A stretch of 64,000 bases of DNA from Streptomyces olivochromogenes (GCF_001514115.1 NZ_KQ948460.1:186001-250000), one strand, 5' to 3'; shown: positions 41,598 through 51,309, counted from the stretch's first letter. The notes: a model not told the origin generated them from the letters alone. A program made the numbers and translations.

Positions 41598-42257
41598 CTA
41601 CGTGGACGACCGGATGCCGAGCGGCCCGCCGATCTCCTCGGCCATGACCCGGCCCGCCTCCTCCGCGAGGACCTCCTCGCCGAGGTCCTGGTCGGTGTCG
41701 AGGCCGTTGAGGTCGTCCAGGGGCTGGTTCAGGCGGACGTGGGCCACCAGGGACTGGAGGGCGCGCAGGGCCGCCGAGGTGGTGGACCCCCAGTTGGAGA
41801 AGTAGGAGAACTGCCACCACCACAGGGCCTCGGTGGTGCGGCCCGCGCGGTAGTGGGCCATGCCGTGGCGCAGATCGGTGATGACGTCCGCGAGGTCGTC
41901 CGAGATACGGCAGGCCACCGGGGCCTTGCGCGGTTCGTACGGGTCGAACACCTCGGAGTAGACGTCGATCGGCTCCAGCATGACCGCGAGGCGCTCACGC
42001 AGGTCGTCGACGTCCGGCTCCGGCCCCAGGTCCGGCTCGTAGCGCTCGTCGGGGACGATGTCCTCGTGCGCGCCGAGACGGCCGCCCGCCAGCAGCAGCT
42101 GGGACACCTCCAGGAGGAGGAAGGGCACGGCGGAGTCGGGCTCGTCGCCCTTCGCCACTTCGGTGACGGCGACGATGAAGCTCTCGACCTGGTCCGCGAT
42201 CTGGACCACGAAGTCGTCGGGGTCCTGGCTGGTCGCGTGCAGCGTGGCGTCAGACAT
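41598..42257 (-). CDS. DUF5063 protein
   Basis: A 219-aa acidic soluble protein matching DUF5063: FIVAVTEVAKGDEPDSAVPF, LEPIDVYSEVFDPYEPR, ALWWWQFSYFSNWGSTTSAA. It overlaps the recR 3' end by 8 bases on the same strand and follows ybaB-recR, a conserved actinobacterial order. Function unknown; the context suggests a link with DNA maintenance. Confidence 0.85.
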   Translation of the reverse strand: MSDATLHATSQDPDDFVVQIADQVESFIVAVTEVAKGDEPDSAVPFLLLEVSQLLLAGGRLGAHEDIVPDERYEPDLGPEPDVDDLRERLAVMLEPIDVYSEVFDPYEPRKAPVACRISDDLADVITDLRHGMAHYRAGRTTEALWWWQFSYFSNWGSTTSAALRALQSLVAHVRLNQPLDDLNGLDTDQDLGEEVLAEEAGRVMAEEIGGPLGIRSST

Positions 42258-42849
42258 CTAGGAGTCGTCTCCCCTCGAAGGCGCGGCCGAGTGTGACCTC
42301 GTCCGCGTATTCCAGGTCGCCACCCACCGGGAGGCCGCTGGCCAGGCGGGTGACCCTGAGGCCCATGGGCTTGATCATGCGGGCGAGGTACGTGGCCGTC
42401 GCCTCGCCCTCCAGGTTCGGGTCCGTGGCGAGGATGAGCTCCGTGACCGTGCCGTCGGCAAGACGGGCGAGGAGTTCCCTTATCCGGAGGTCGTCGGGGC
42501 CGACGCCCTCGATCGGGCTGATCGCGCCGCCCAGCACGTGGTACTTGCCCCGGAACTCGCGCGTCCGCTCGATCGCGATGACGTCCTTGGGCTCCTCGAC
42601 CACACAGATGACGGTCAGATCCCGACGCGGGTCGCGGCAGATGTTGCACAGTTCCTCCTGCGCCACATTGCCGCAGGTCGCGCAGAAGCGGACCTTCGCC
42701 TTGACCTCCATGAGGCACTGCGCGAGCCGGCGGACGTCCGTCGGCTCGGCCTGCAGGATGTGGAAGGCGATCCGCTGCGCGCTCTTGGGACCGACGCCGG
42801 GCAGCCGCCCCAACTCGTCGATGAGGTCCTGGACCACGCCTTCGTACAC
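42250..42849 (-). CDS. recR: Recombination protein RecR
   Basis: A 199-aa protein of normal length. It has the helix-hairpin-helix LGRLPGVGPKSAQRIAFHIL, a zinc finger with Cys56, Cys59, Cys68 and Cys71, a Toprim domain (VVEEPKDVIAIERT, LATDPNLEGEATA), and the C-terminal end RLASGLPVGGDLEYADEVTL. It acts with RecF/RecO in gap repair by loading RecA. It sits between ybaB and DUF5063. Confidence 0.96.
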   Translation of the reverse strand: MYEGVVQDLIDELGRLPGVGPKSAQRIAFHILQAEPTDVRRLAQCLMEVKAKVRFCATCGNVAQEELCNICRDPRRDLTVICVVEEPKDVIAIERTREFRGKYHVLGGAISPIEGVGPDDLRIRELLARLADGTVTELILATDPNLEGEATATYLARMIKPMGLRVTRLASGLPVGGDLEYADEVTLGRAFEGRRLLDV

Positions 42850-42906
42850 GGACTGCCGCCCTTCCTGGAATCTTTCAGTACGTACGGTAGTTGGCCGCCG
42901 CCGGTC

Positions 42907-43248
42907 TTAGAAAGGCAGGCCGGGGATGCCGCTGCCGCCGAGGCCCTGGGCGAGCGGGCCGAGCTTCTGCTGCTGGAGCGCCTGAGCGTTCTCGTTGGCC
43001 GCCTGGACCGCCGCGACGACCAGGTCGGCGAGGGTCTCGGTGTCCTCGGGGTCCACGGCCTTCGGGTCGATGACAAGGGCTCGCAGCTCGCCCGAACCCG
43101 TCACCGTCGCCGTCACCAGACCGCCACCCGCCTGGCCTTCGACCTCGGTGCGCGCGAGTTCCTCCTGCGCGTTGGCGAGGTCCTGCTGCATCTTCTGGGC
43201 CTGCTGGAGCAGCTGCTGCATATTGGGCTGGCCACCACCGGGAATCAC
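42907..43248 (-). CDS. ybaB: YbaB/EbfC nucleoid-associated protein
   Basis: A 113-aa protein. The N-terminal helix is Gln-rich (MQQLLQQAQKMQQDLANAQE) and the core is GGLVTATVTGSGELRALVID, the YbaB fold. It binds DNA as a dimer and commonly precedes recR, as here (57 bases). Confidence 0.94.
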   Translation of the reverse strand: MIPGGGQPNMQQLLQQAQKMQQDLANAQEELARTEVEGQAGGGLVTATVTGSGELRALVIDPKAVDPEDTETLADLVVAAVQAANENAQALQQQKLGPLAQGLGGSGIPGLPF

Positions 43249-43564
43249 GATCAGCTCCTGGTTCGTACGGCTGTATGGACGGGGTTTTCCCGTTCAGCAC
43301 GAGCCTACGTGGTTGGCGGGGCCGTCGCCCCAGCACTCTTTCGAGTGAGACGATCTCGAAGCCTATACCTGATCAAGACCCTCTTCTGGGCGGAAAAGCG
43401 GCGAAACCCGGGCCATCGCCACCCATTGGGCGGTAGGAAGGAAGCGGCGCTTCGGCACCACGCGTCACTTGACATCACACAACGTCACCAGACACAACGT
43501 CACCAGCGATATCCAACATCACCAGCTTCGTCCTTCGTCGTCCTTCGCCAGTAGGGAGTGCCGG
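43249..43564. other. Divergent intergenic region (ybaB / SLATT gene)
   Basis: 316 bases, no gene. A 13-base word (ACAACGTCACCAG) occurs twice near 43480-43508; it is otherwise unremarkable. Confidence 0.45.
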
Positions 43565-44305
43565 GTGAGCCAGCCGGAGATGCAGCCCGAGGGGCCGCCC
43601 CAGGACGGGCGGGACGACGGAGCCGCGGGGCCCCGGCCCGGTGATCTGACCGGCCGGACGTTTCCGCTCGGGGACTGGGGGGAGCCGGCCGAGCGGCTCC
43701 ATGAGCTGTACCGGTGGGTGGAGCGGGGGGCGCTCGACACGGCGTCCTGGTATCTCGCGGACCGGGTGTGGAAGCGGCGGGGGGCGCGGGTGCTGCGGGG
43801 TGGGGCGGCGGCGGGGGCGGTGGCCGGGGCCGCGCTTCCCCTGCTGGACCTCACCGGAGTGGTCGGCGGGGTCGCCCCCTGGGGGTATCTCGCGCTGCTG
43901 CTCGGGGTCGCGTGCGTGGCCGGGGACCGGTTCTTCGGGGTGACCTCCGGGTGGATAAGGGACGTGGCGACCGCGCAGGCCGTGCAGCGGCGGTTGCAGG
44001 TGTTGCAGTTCGACTGGGCGTCGGAGAGTGTGCGGGAGGTTCTGGGGCCGACGGAGGGGACCGCGAGCGAGGCGGCGGATCGGTGTCTGGGGGTGTTGCG
44101 TCGGTTTTCGGAGGACATGACGGAGTTGGTGCGGGTGGAGACGGCGGACTGGATGGTGGAGTTCCGGACGGGGCCCGCGCCGCTGGGTATCCAGTCGTCG
44201 CTGGCCGGGGCCCCTCGGTCGGAAGGTGCGCCGGCCGGGCGGCTGCCGTTGCCTCCGGGCACCCGCCCGAACATGCCCCGCCAGCGCCCCCCGGAGCCGC
44301 GCTAG
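43565..44305 (+). CDS. SLATT-domain membrane protein
   Basis: A 246-aa protein starting with GTG at 43565. An N-terminal Gly/Pro-rich stretch is followed by a helix (LHELYRWVERGALDTASWYL), two TM helices (about 78-100 and 105-122) and a long cytoplasmic helical part (VATAQAVQRRLQVLQFDWA), the SLATT layout. SLATT proteins form membrane pores or channels, often beside signalling enzymes. The next gene, beyond a repeat array, is a Ser/Thr kinase on the opposite strand. Confidence 0.78.
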   Translation: MSQPEMQPEGPPQDGRDDGAAGPRPGDLTGRTFPLGDWGEPAERLHELYRWVERGALDTASWYLADRVWKRRGARVLRGGAAAGAVAGAALPLLDLTGVVGGVAPWGYLALLLGVACVAGDRFFGVTSGWIRDVATAQAVQRRLQVLQFDWASESVREVLGPTEGTASEAADRCLGVLRRFSEDMTELVRVETADWMVEFRTGPAPLGIQSSLAGAPRSEGAPAGRLPLPPGTRPNMPRQRPPEPR

Positions 44306-44306
44306 C

Positions 44307-44842
44307 GTTTCCTCGCCCCCGCCGCCCCTACCCGTCCCATCCCCAGGGGCTCCGCCCCTTCAACCCCACCGGGGCCCAGGCCCCCGAACCCCCCACGGGA
44401 CCAAGTCCCCGAACCCCCGCGGGGCTCCGCCCCTGCACCCCACCGGGGGCTCCGCCCCCTGGACCCCCATGGGGCTCCGCCCCAGACCCCCGCAGGACTA
44501 CCGCCCCAAACCCCCACCGGCCCGCGCCCCAGACCCCCGCATCGGCCTGAACGGCCTCGTCCTCAAACGCCGGACGGGCTGAAGATGCGCGCAGCGCCCC
44601 TTCAGGGGCACGGGGAACTGCGCGACCAACCCCCACCGGCCCGCAGCCAAACGAACCGGACGGGGCAGGGGATGCGGGGCGAAGCCCCCGCCTTGGGGGC
44701 GCGGGGAACTGCGCGACCAACCCCCACCGGCCGTCAGCCAAAGAACCTCGGACGGGCGGGGGATGCGGGGCGAAGCCCCCGCCTCAGGGGCGCGGGGAAC
44801 TGCGCGGCCCGCCCCCACCGGGCGGACCCAACTGACGCTTCG
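44307..44842. repeat. Dispersed GC-rich repeat array, copy 2
   Basis: It begins with the CGCCCCCGCCGCCCCTACCC block also found at 26605 and 57230, continues with GGGGCTCCGCCCC palindromes, then holds three copies of a ~70-bp unit containing GGGGAACTGCGCGACCAACC and GATGCGGGGCGAAGCCCCCG. It lies between convergent genes. Confidence 0.8.
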
Positions 44843-46795
44843 TCAGCCACTCTTCGTGTAAGTCAACGACTCGCCCGAGCCCGTGTTCACCCGGCGCAGC
44901 CGGCCGTCGGACAGAAGGGTGATCTGGGAGGCGGCGCCCGGGGAGCAGGAGGAGATCGGTGCGCCGCCGGTGACTTCGGAGGGGCCGATCACCAGGGGAC
45001 CCCCGGCGCCGGGGGCGGCGGTCAGTTCGGCCTGGAAGACACAGTGGTAGGTGCTGCTGCCGGACGGACCGTCCGCGACGAGCGAGAGGACCGCGTCGCC
45101 CACCGCGCCCTGTTGGATGGTCAGTCGGCGGGTGTTGTGGCCCGTCGCGTTGTCGATGGAGGCGTCCCAGGTGCCGAGGAACCCCTCCGGGATCGTGCCG
45201 GCCTGGGATGCCTGGGGCGAGGGCGAATCGGAAGGGGAGGTGGAGGAAGTAGAAGGAGAGGGCGGGGGTGAGTCGGGGGCGGTCGGGCTCGTGGACGCGG
45301 CCGAGGACGCCTTCGCGTCGTCGGTGCCCTGGGCCGTGCCGCCCTGCATCAGCGCGTAGACGGAACCGCCCGCGCCGAGCGCGACCACCAGCGCCACGAC
45401 GATCAGGGCGGCGGTGGAACGGCCGCTTCTGCGCGGCGGCTCGGGCTCGGGGACGCCCGCGGGGCCGTACGGCGTGGTGGGCATGCCCGGTCCGTACGGC
45501 GGCGTGGGGCCGTACGAGCCGGGTGCGCCCCAGCCGCCCTGCGGATAGCCGTACGCGGGCGGGCCCGTGGGGCTGGGGTGCTGTTGGGGATGGCCGTACG
45601 CGGGGTGCGCGGCGGGCGGTGCGGCCGGCGGGGGCGTCTGGTCGGCGCCCGCGCTCGGCGTCGGGAGGCAGTGGTCCGTCGAGGCCGGTCCTCCCGGCGG
45701 GGGCGGGGTGGCGGTGTGCTCCGGGGCGACCTCGGGAGCGGGGGTAGGGGTGGGGCTGGGTGCGGGGGTGGACTTGGACAGGTCCAGGGCCGCCGGGGCG
45801 GATCCCGGGGCCGGTTCCTGAGCGGGGGCGGTGGCCTGACGCGCGGGCGGCGCCGGAGCCGGTGCGGGGCGCTCGTCCGGGTTCTCGGTGTCCAGCAACC
45901 GCACGGCGTGCCGACCGAGTTGGGCCACCAGCGCGCTGGGCAGCCACGGGTCGCGGGAGCGTCCTTCCACGACGGTGTCCTCCGCTCCGATGCGCTCCAG
46001 GATCTCGTCGAGGCCGGGGCGGGCGGCGGGGTCCTTGCGCAGACAGTGCCGTACGAGGTCGGCGAGGCCCTCCGGTACGCCGTCCAGGTCGGGATCCTCC
46101 TGCGCGATGCGGAACATCGTCGCGTGCACCCCGCTGTTCGCCGCCCCGAAGGGCAGGGCGCCGGTGGCGGCGTACGAGAGGACCGAGCCCAGGCAGAAGA
46201 CATCGCACGCGGGCGTGAGGCGGTCGCCGCGGACCTGCTCGGGCGCCATGAATCCGGGCGAACCGACGAGGGCGCCGGTGCGGGTGAGGCCGCCCTCGGT
46301 GACGGTCTCCAGGGCGCGCGCGATCCCGAAGTCGATGACACGCGGGCCGTCGATGGTCACGAGGACGTTGGACGGCTTGAGGTCGCGGTGGATGAGTCCG
46401 GCGGCGTGGATGTCCTTGAGCGCGTGGGCGAGTCCGGCCGCGAGAATGCGGACGGAACGTTCCGGTAGCGCTCCGTGGTCGTGGCTCACGACCGTCTGGA
46501 GGGAGGGTCCGGCGACATATCCGGTCGCGACCCACGGGACGGCGGCCTCGGTGTCCGCGTCGAGGACGGGGGCGGTCCAGAGGCCGCCGACCCGGCGCGC
46601 GGCCAGCACCTCCTGGCGGAAGCGGGCCCGGAACTCCTCCTGCGCGGCGAGTTCCTCGCGCACCAGCTTCACGGCGACGGTACGGCCCCGGTCGGAGCGG
46701 GCCAGATAGACGCGTCCCATGCCACCGGCACCGAGCCGCGCGAGCAGTCGGTACGCCCCGATCTGTTGCGGTTCCCCCGCCCCCAGCTTCTCCAT
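44843..46795 (-). CDS. Membrane-anchored Ser/Thr protein kinase
   Basis: A 650-aa protein. The kinase domain (~12-270) has LGAGGMG at 21-27, the catalytic Lys43 in VAVKL, HRDLKPSNVL, the metal-binding Asp in DFG, and a SPGFMAPEQ activation segment. A Pro/Ala-rich cytoplasmic linker of ~170 residues follows, then one TM helix (TAALIVVALVVALGAGGSVY) and an extracellular ~190-residue Ser/Thr-rich stalk and sensor with paired Cys. It is a PknB-type kinase without PASTA repeats; the ligand is unknown. Confidence 0.93.
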   Translation of the reverse strand: MEKLGAGEPQQIGAYRLLARLGAGGMGRVYLARSDRGRTVAVKLVREELAAQEEFRARFRQEVLAARRVGGLWTAPVLDADTEAAVPWVATGYVAGPSLQTVVSHDHGALPERSVRILAAGLAHALKDIHAAGLIHRDLKPSNVLVTIDGPRVIDFGIARALETVTEGGLTRTGALVGSPGFMAPEQVRGDRLTPACDVFCLGSVLSYAATGALPFGAANSGVHATMFRIAQEDPDLDGVPEGLADLVRHCLRKDPAARPGLDEILERIGAEDTVVEGRSRDPWLPSALVAQLGRHAVRLLDTENPDERPAPAPAPPARQATAPAQEPAPGSAPAALDLSKSTPAPSPTPTPAPEVAPEHTATPPPPGGPASTDHCLPTPSAGADQTPPPAAPPAAHPAYGHPQQHPSPTGPPAYGYPQGGWGAPGSYGPTPPYGPGMPTTPYGPAGVPEPEPPRRSGRSTAALIVVALVVALGAGGSVYALMQGGTAQGTDDAKASSAASTSPTAPDSPPPSPSTSSTSPSDSPSPQASQAGTIPEGFLGTWDASIDNATGHNTRRLTIQQGAVGDAVLSLVADGPSGSSTYHCVFQAELTAAPGAGGPLVIGPSEVTGGAPISSCSPGAASQITLLSDGRLRRVNTGSGESLTYTKSG

Positions 46796-46879
46796 CGTCG
46801 TGCCGCCCTCCCCCGTGCCTGCGCAACCGCCCGAGGCCGAGGATAGTGCGGCCCTACCAGGAGGTGGGTGGGGCGGTGT

Positions 46880-47368
46880 CTACGGTTCAGTAACAGCACC
46901 TGGCGTTTTCGTGACGTCCGTCGCGGCCCCGTCGATCTCGTCGAGAACCGCCGACAGTCGCTCCAGGATCCGTACGGTCTCGGCGAAGCCGTCCTCTCCG
47001 AGCGCCCGCGCCAGCCGGTCGGCGAGGGTCGCGTGGCCGGGGCCGATCGCGGCGACGGCGGTGCGGCCGGCGACGGTCGGGGAGAGCAGTTTGGCGCGGC
47101 GGTGGGCGGGGTTGGGCAGGTACTCGGCGAGGCCCTCGCCGACCAGCAGATCGGCGACGCGCTGCACGCTCTGCCGGGTGATGCCCATGACGCGGGCGAT
47201 CCCGGCGACGGGGAGCGGCTCGGGGAGCACCGCGCCCAGCACCTGCCACCAGGCGGCGGTCAGCCCCGCGGGGCGGGCCAGTTCGTCCGCCACGGAGAGG
47301 AACTGCCCGTTGAGCCGGAAGACGCCGAGGGCGGCACGGCTGAGGAGGTTCTGCCGTTCCCGGCTCAT
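46880..47368 (-). CDS. MarR-family transcriptional regulator
   Basis: A 162-aa protein. The HTH is LPVAGIARVMGITRQSVQRV, followed by the DLLVGEGLAEYLPNPAHRRA wing. The start ATG at 47368 overlaps the stop of the preceding PfpI-like gene, so the two form an operon. Operator-like repeats upstream of the operon (48040-48073) suggest autoregulation. Confidence 0.86.
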   Translation of the reverse strand: MSRERQNLLSRAALGVFRLNGQFLSVADELARPAGLTAAWWQVLGAVLPEPLPVAGIARVMGITRQSVQRVADLLVGEGLAEYLPNPAHRRAKLLSPTVAGRTAVAAIGPGHATLADRLARALGEDGFAETVRILERLSAVLDEIDGAATDVTKTPGAVTEP

Positions 47369-48003
47369 CGGGCGGCCTCCCCGGCGGCCCCTGAGGCCTT
47401 CTCCAGTACGGCGTACGCGGACGCGTCGGAGTCGTGGAACAGGCGGTACCAGGCGTCCAGGACCTCCCCCTCGTACACCCCGAGGAGCCGCAGGACCTCC
47501 CGGGCGAAGGCGACGGGCTCGGTCGGTCCGGCGGTGACGAGCTTGCCGTCGGTGACGGCGTCGGTGTCGACGTACCGTCCGCCGCCCCGGTAGCCGGTGG
47601 CGGCGAGGTAGAAGGACACGGCGCTGGTGTGGTCCCGGTCGTCGAGGAGCCCCTCGCGGGCGAGCCCGGCCGTCGCCCCGCAGATCGCGGCGACCGGCAC
47701 GCCCGCGTCGAGGAAGGCACGGGCCGTGCGGGCGAAGGGGGCGAGGTCGTCGGAGGTGTCCCAGAGGTCGGCGCCGGTGAGGATCAGCAGGGAACTGTCC
47801 TCGGGGCGGAGTTCGTCGAGCGCGAGGTCGGGCTGGATCCGGAGACCGCCGATCGTCGTCACCGGCTCCCGGGTGGGGCCGACGGTCCGGATCTCGCGGC
47901 CGGCGCGGGCGAGATACGCGGTGGCGTGACCGGTCTCCCAGTCGGCGTAGGTGTCGTAGACGGCGAGGTGGACGGGACTGCCGTGGTCGTTCGTCGCGCT
48001 CAT
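47365..48003 (-). CDS. DJ-1/PfpI-family protein
   Basis: A 212-aa protein from the ATG at 48003, with GGAGAGA upstream. The class I amidotransferase-like fold has the nucleophile-elbow Cys in AAICGATAGLA, an LILTGADLW segment and FYLAATGYRGGGRYVD. Members act as deglycases, chaperones or stress proteins. It is the first gene of an operon with the MarR regulator and is divergent from the aminotransferase. Confidence 0.85.
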   Translation of the reverse strand: MSATNDHGSPVHLAVYDTYADWETGHATAYLARAGREIRTVGPTREPVTTIGGLRIQPDLALDELRPEDSSLLILTGADLWDTSDDLAPFARTARAFLDAGVPVAAICGATAGLAREGLLDDRDHTSAVSFYLAATGYRGGGRYVDTDAVTDGKLVTAGPTEPVAFAREVLRLLGVYEGEVLDAWYRLFHDSDASAYAVLEKASGAAGEAAR

Positions 48004-48039
48004 CGCTCTCTCCTCGCATAGACCATGACTGCGCACTAT

Positions 48040-48073
48040 GTCAGCATGCTGTCATTTCGACAGGATGCTGTCA
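48040..48073. promoter_or_regulatory. Probable MarR operators
   Basis: Two related sites, TGTCAGCATGCTGTCA and GACAGGATGCTGTC, 4 bases apart, in front of the PfpI-marR operon and between it and the aminotransferase. Confidence 0.65.
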
Positions 48074-48180
48074 ATGAGCCGTTGTCGGCGGCCAAGCCCG
48101 ACAGACTGTCGTGGAAAGCCCCCGGTCACAGACAGGACGCCGATGTCGCGCCCCCTCCGGGGACATTTACGCTTCGGCGC

Positions 48181-49536
48181 ATGACCCCTCAGCCCAACCC
48201 CCAGGTCGGCGCCGCCGTGAAGGCCGCGGACCGCGCGCACGTGTTCCACTCCTGGTCCGCTCAGGAGCTCATCGACCCGCTCGCCGTCGCCGGCGCGGAG
48301 GGGTCGTACTTCTGGGACTACGAAGGCAAGCGGTATCTGGACTTCACCAGCGGGCTCGTCTTCACCAACATCGGCTACCAGCACCCGAAGGTCGTCGCCG
48401 CGATCCAGGAACAGGCCGCGACCCTGTCCACGTTCGCGCCCGCCTTCGCCGTGGAGGCCCGTTCGGAGGCGGCCCGGCTGATCGCCGAGCGGACCCCGGG
48501 CGACCTGGACAAGATCTTCTTCACCAACGGTGGCGCGGAGGCCGTCGAGAACGCCACGCGGATGGCCCGGCTGCACACCGGCCGTCCGAAGGTCCTCTCC
48601 GCGTACCGCTCGTACCACGGGGCCACCTCCACCGCGATCAACCTCACCGGTGACCCGCGGCGCTGGCCGAACGACAGCGGCGCGGCGGGCGTCGTCCACT
48701 TCTGGGCGCCGTTCCTCTACCGCTCTCCCTTCCACTCCGACAGTGAGCAGCAGGAGTGCGAGCGGGCGCTTCAGCACCTGGAGGACACGATCGCCTTCGA
48801 GGGGCCGGGGACCGTCGCGGCCATCATCCTGGAGACGATTCCGGGGACGGCGGGGATCATGACGCCGCCTCCCGGCTATCTCGCCGGGGTGCGGGCGCTC
48901 TGCGACCGGTACGGGATCATCTTCATCCTGGACGAGGTCATGGCGGGGTTCGGGCGTACGGGGAAGTGGTTCGCGGCGGACCACTACGACGTGACGCCGG
49001 ACCTCATGACCTTCGCGAAGGGCGTGAACTCGGGCTACGTTCCGCTCGGCGGCGTCGCGATCTCCTCGGCGATCGCGGAGACCTTCGCCCGGCGGCCCTA
49101 CCCCGGGGGGCTCACGTACTCCGGGCATCCGCTGGCCTGTGCCGCCGCCGTCGCCACCATCAACGTGATGGAGGAGGAGGGCATCGTCGAGCAGGCCGCA
49201 CGGATCGGGGAGACGGTGCTCGGACCCGGGCTGCGGGAGCTGGCCGCGCGGCATCCCAGTGTGGGTGAGGTGCGCGGTACGGGGGTGTTCTGGGCGCTGG
49301 AGCTGGTCAAGGACCGGGAGACCCGGGAGCCGCTGGTGCCGTACAACGCCGCCGGTGAGGCCAATGGGCCGATGGTCGCGTTCGGGGCGGCGGCGAAGGC
49401 GCGGGGGCTGTGGCCGTTCATCAACATGAACCGGACGCATGTGGTGCCGCCGTGCAATGTCTCCGAGGGGGAGGCGAAGGAGGGGCTCGCGGCGCTGGAC
49501 GAGGCGTTGTCGGTGGCGGACGAATACACCGTGTGA
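48181..49536 (+). CDS. Class III (PLP) aminotransferase
   Basis: A 451-aa enzyme. The start ATG at 48181 is chosen because upstream codons are not family-like and include the operators. Motifs are FTNGGAEAVENATRMARLHT (cofactor phosphate), SYHGATSTAINLTG, FILDEVMAGFGRTGKW with the PLP Asp, and FAKGVNSGYVPLGG with the Schiff-base Lys. It belongs to the omega/acetylornithine aminotransferase-like group; the substrate is uncertain. Confidence 0.9.
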   Translation: MTPQPNPQVGAAVKAADRAHVFHSWSAQELIDPLAVAGAEGSYFWDYEGKRYLDFTSGLVFTNIGYQHPKVVAAIQEQAATLSTFAPAFAVEARSEAARLIAERTPGDLDKIFFTNGGAEAVENATRMARLHTGRPKVLSAYRSYHGATSTAINLTGDPRRWPNDSGAAGVVHFWAPFLYRSPFHSDSEQQECERALQHLEDTIAFEGPGTVAAIILETIPGTAGIMTPPPGYLAGVRALCDRYGIIFILDEVMAGFGRTGKWFAADHYDVTPDLMTFAKGVNSGYVPLGGVAISSAIAETFARRPYPGGLTYSGHPLACAAAVATINVMEEEGIVEQAARIGETVLGPGLRELAARHPSVGEVRGTGVFWALELVKDRETREPLVPYNAAGEANGPMVAFGAAAKARGLWPFINMNRTHVVPPCNVSEGEAKEGLAALDEALSVADEYTV

Positions 49537-49783
49537 CGCGCGGGGGGGGCGTGCGGGGGGCGTGCGGGGGCATGAGGGTCGGCTGCGGGCAGGTGGGGGC
49601 ATGAGCGCGCGGTTCCCCGCGCTCCTCAGGGCGGGGCTCCGCCTCGCATGCCCCGCCCCCCCTCGGGGCGGGGCTGGGAGCCGCCCTCTCCGGCCCCTGA
49701 AAGGCTCGCGTCCGCGTAAGGTGACCGTGCTTGTAGAGAAGCGCACGCACGTGCACCCGTACGCGATGAGGGAGCGAGAGACC
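49537..49783. repeat. GC-rich repeats after the aminotransferase
   Basis: G-run repeats (GCGTGCGGGGG) near 49545-49570, then GGGGCGGGGC / GGGGCTCCGCC palindromes near 49630-49680 of the same kind as the dispersed family. Probably a terminator region; the GntR promoter follows. Confidence 0.55.
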
Positions 49784-50479
49784 ATGCCCGGCACCGGCGG
49801 CAACGGCGCCGTAACCCGTAGCACCCTGCGGCAGCAGATCGCGGACGCGCTCCGCGACGAGGTGCTGGCAGGCCGGCTCCGGCCCGGGCAGGCGTTCACG
49901 GTGAAGGAGATCGCCGAGCAGTACGGCGTCTCCGCGACCCCCGTCCGCGAGGCCCTCGTCGATCTGTCGGCCCAGGGCCTCCTGGAGGCGGACCAGCACC
50001 GCGGCTTCCGCGTGCACGAGTACTCGCCGGACGACTACCGCGGCATGATCGAGGCCCGGAGTCTCGTCACCGACGGGATGTTCCGGAGTCTCCTCGTCTC
50101 AGGCATGGCGCAGGCCGACGATCCGCGCACCCTCGCCGCCCTCGCCGCGGTCCGCCGCCGTGGCGAGGAGGCCCAGCGCGCCGCGACGGCCGGCGACCTG
50201 AACATCCTCATCGGCTACGACCTGCGCTTCTGGCGCGAGCTGAGCGCCCTGTTCGGCAACGCCTACCTCGCCGACTTCCTGCACCGCCTGCGCGTCCAGT
50301 CCTGGGTGTGCACGGTGCAGCACCTGCGCCGGGTGGAGGATCTGAAGGGCCACCTGTGGGCGGGCCACACGGAGCTCGTGGACGCGCTGGCCCGCCGCGA
50401 CCCGGGCGCGGCGCACGCGATCGTCGCCGCCTACAACGAGCACTCCCTCGCCCTCATCGAGCGCCTGGCCGCCGGATGA
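49784..50479 (+). CDS. GntR/FCD-family transcriptional regulator
   Basis: A 231-aa protein. The winged helix is at about 8-75 (LRQQIADALRDEVLAGRLRP, FTVKEIAEQYGVSATPVREA, LVDLSAQGLLE). The C-terminal FCD domain has the usual Arg/His metal residues (EARSLVTDGMF, WAGHTELVDALARRD). It probably responds to an organic acid. The target is not evident. Confidence 0.88.
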   Translation: MPGTGGNGAVTRSTLRQQIADALRDEVLAGRLRPGQAFTVKEIAEQYGVSATPVREALVDLSAQGLLEADQHRGFRVHEYSPDDYRGMIEARSLVTDGMFRSLLVSGMAQADDPRTLAALAAVRRRGEEAQRAATAGDLNILIGYDLRFWRELSALFGNAYLADFLHRLRVQSWVCTVQHLRRVEDLKGHLWAGHTELVDALARRDPGAAHAIVAAYNEHSLALIERLAAG

Positions 50480-50637
50480 GCGCGACGTGAGGTCGTGGCG
50501 GGAGGCGTGTGCGCCGGTGCGACAGGTGGGCGCGCGGGGTGTGGGCACGGGTTCCGCACGAGGGGGACTGAGGGCGGGTCCCACCCATTACGCTTCCCTG
50601 ACCACCGTGCTTCCCAAGGAGCTAGAGGAGCCGTCTG

Positions 50638-51288
50638 TTGGCATGTGACCTGTGGCTGGTCCCGCTCGTCGACGTGTTGTGCCACACCCCCGACAATCCC
50701 TTCGCCGAGGAACTGGCGCTCTACGACAAAGCGCTGGGCGAGGCCGGACTTCCGCCGGTCCCGGTGTACGCGTACATGCCGGGGCTTTCCGGCGATGTGG
50801 CCCCGGTCGCCGGTTTCGACTACGACGCGCTGCACTTCCTGCGCCGGGCGTATCTGCTCCAGATGTGCGGCCTCGCGGTGACCCCGGTGGACGAACTGGG
50901 CGGTGACTACGAGCAGTTGCTGGAGATGTTCGAGACGAACGCCCAGCAGTCGCACCTCGTGTGGCACTACGACCACGCGGGCGCGTACGTCCCGGTCGAC
51001 TTCCCGCACCCGCTCGCCAACGACGAACTCCTCGCCGGGGGCGGCCCCCTGGGCTCCTCCCAGTCGCTGCTGCGCGAGCTGGAGTTCGTGGCCCCGTCGA
51101 TCGGTATCGACCCGGCGAACCCGCCGGCCGCCCCGCAGCCGCCCATGGCTCCCACGGAGCTGGAGGAACCGGCCGCGCCCGCCCCGTACGACGCGAGCCC
51201 GTTCGCGCGCGAACGGCATGTGTGGCTCGGCCTGCACGCGGCGGCGACCCGCAGCCTCGCCCAAGGGTCGATGATCATCTTCAGCTGA
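50638..51288 (+). CDS. Conserved hypothetical protein
   Basis: A 216-aa protein starting with TTG at 50638, with GAGGAG upstream; no ATG or GTG fits. It reads LWLVPLVDVLCHTPDNPFAE and ALHFLRRAYLLQMCGLAVTP, followed by a Pro-rich linker and HVWLGLHAAATRSLAQGSMI. I recall it as conserved in Streptomyces but know no function. It is followed by a strong hairpin. Confidence 0.72.
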   Translation: MACDLWLVPLVDVLCHTPDNPFAEELALYDKALGEAGLPPVPVYAYMPGLSGDVAPVAGFDYDALHFLRRAYLLQMCGLAVTPVDELGGDYEQLLEMFETNAQQSHLVWHYDHAGAYVPVDFPHPLANDELLAGGGPLGSSQSLLRELEFVAPSIGIDPANPPAAPQPPMAPTELEEPAAPAPYDASPFARERHVWLGLHAAATRSLAQGSMIIFS

Positions 51289-51309
51289 GGCGCACGCGGC
51301 CCGAAGGAA

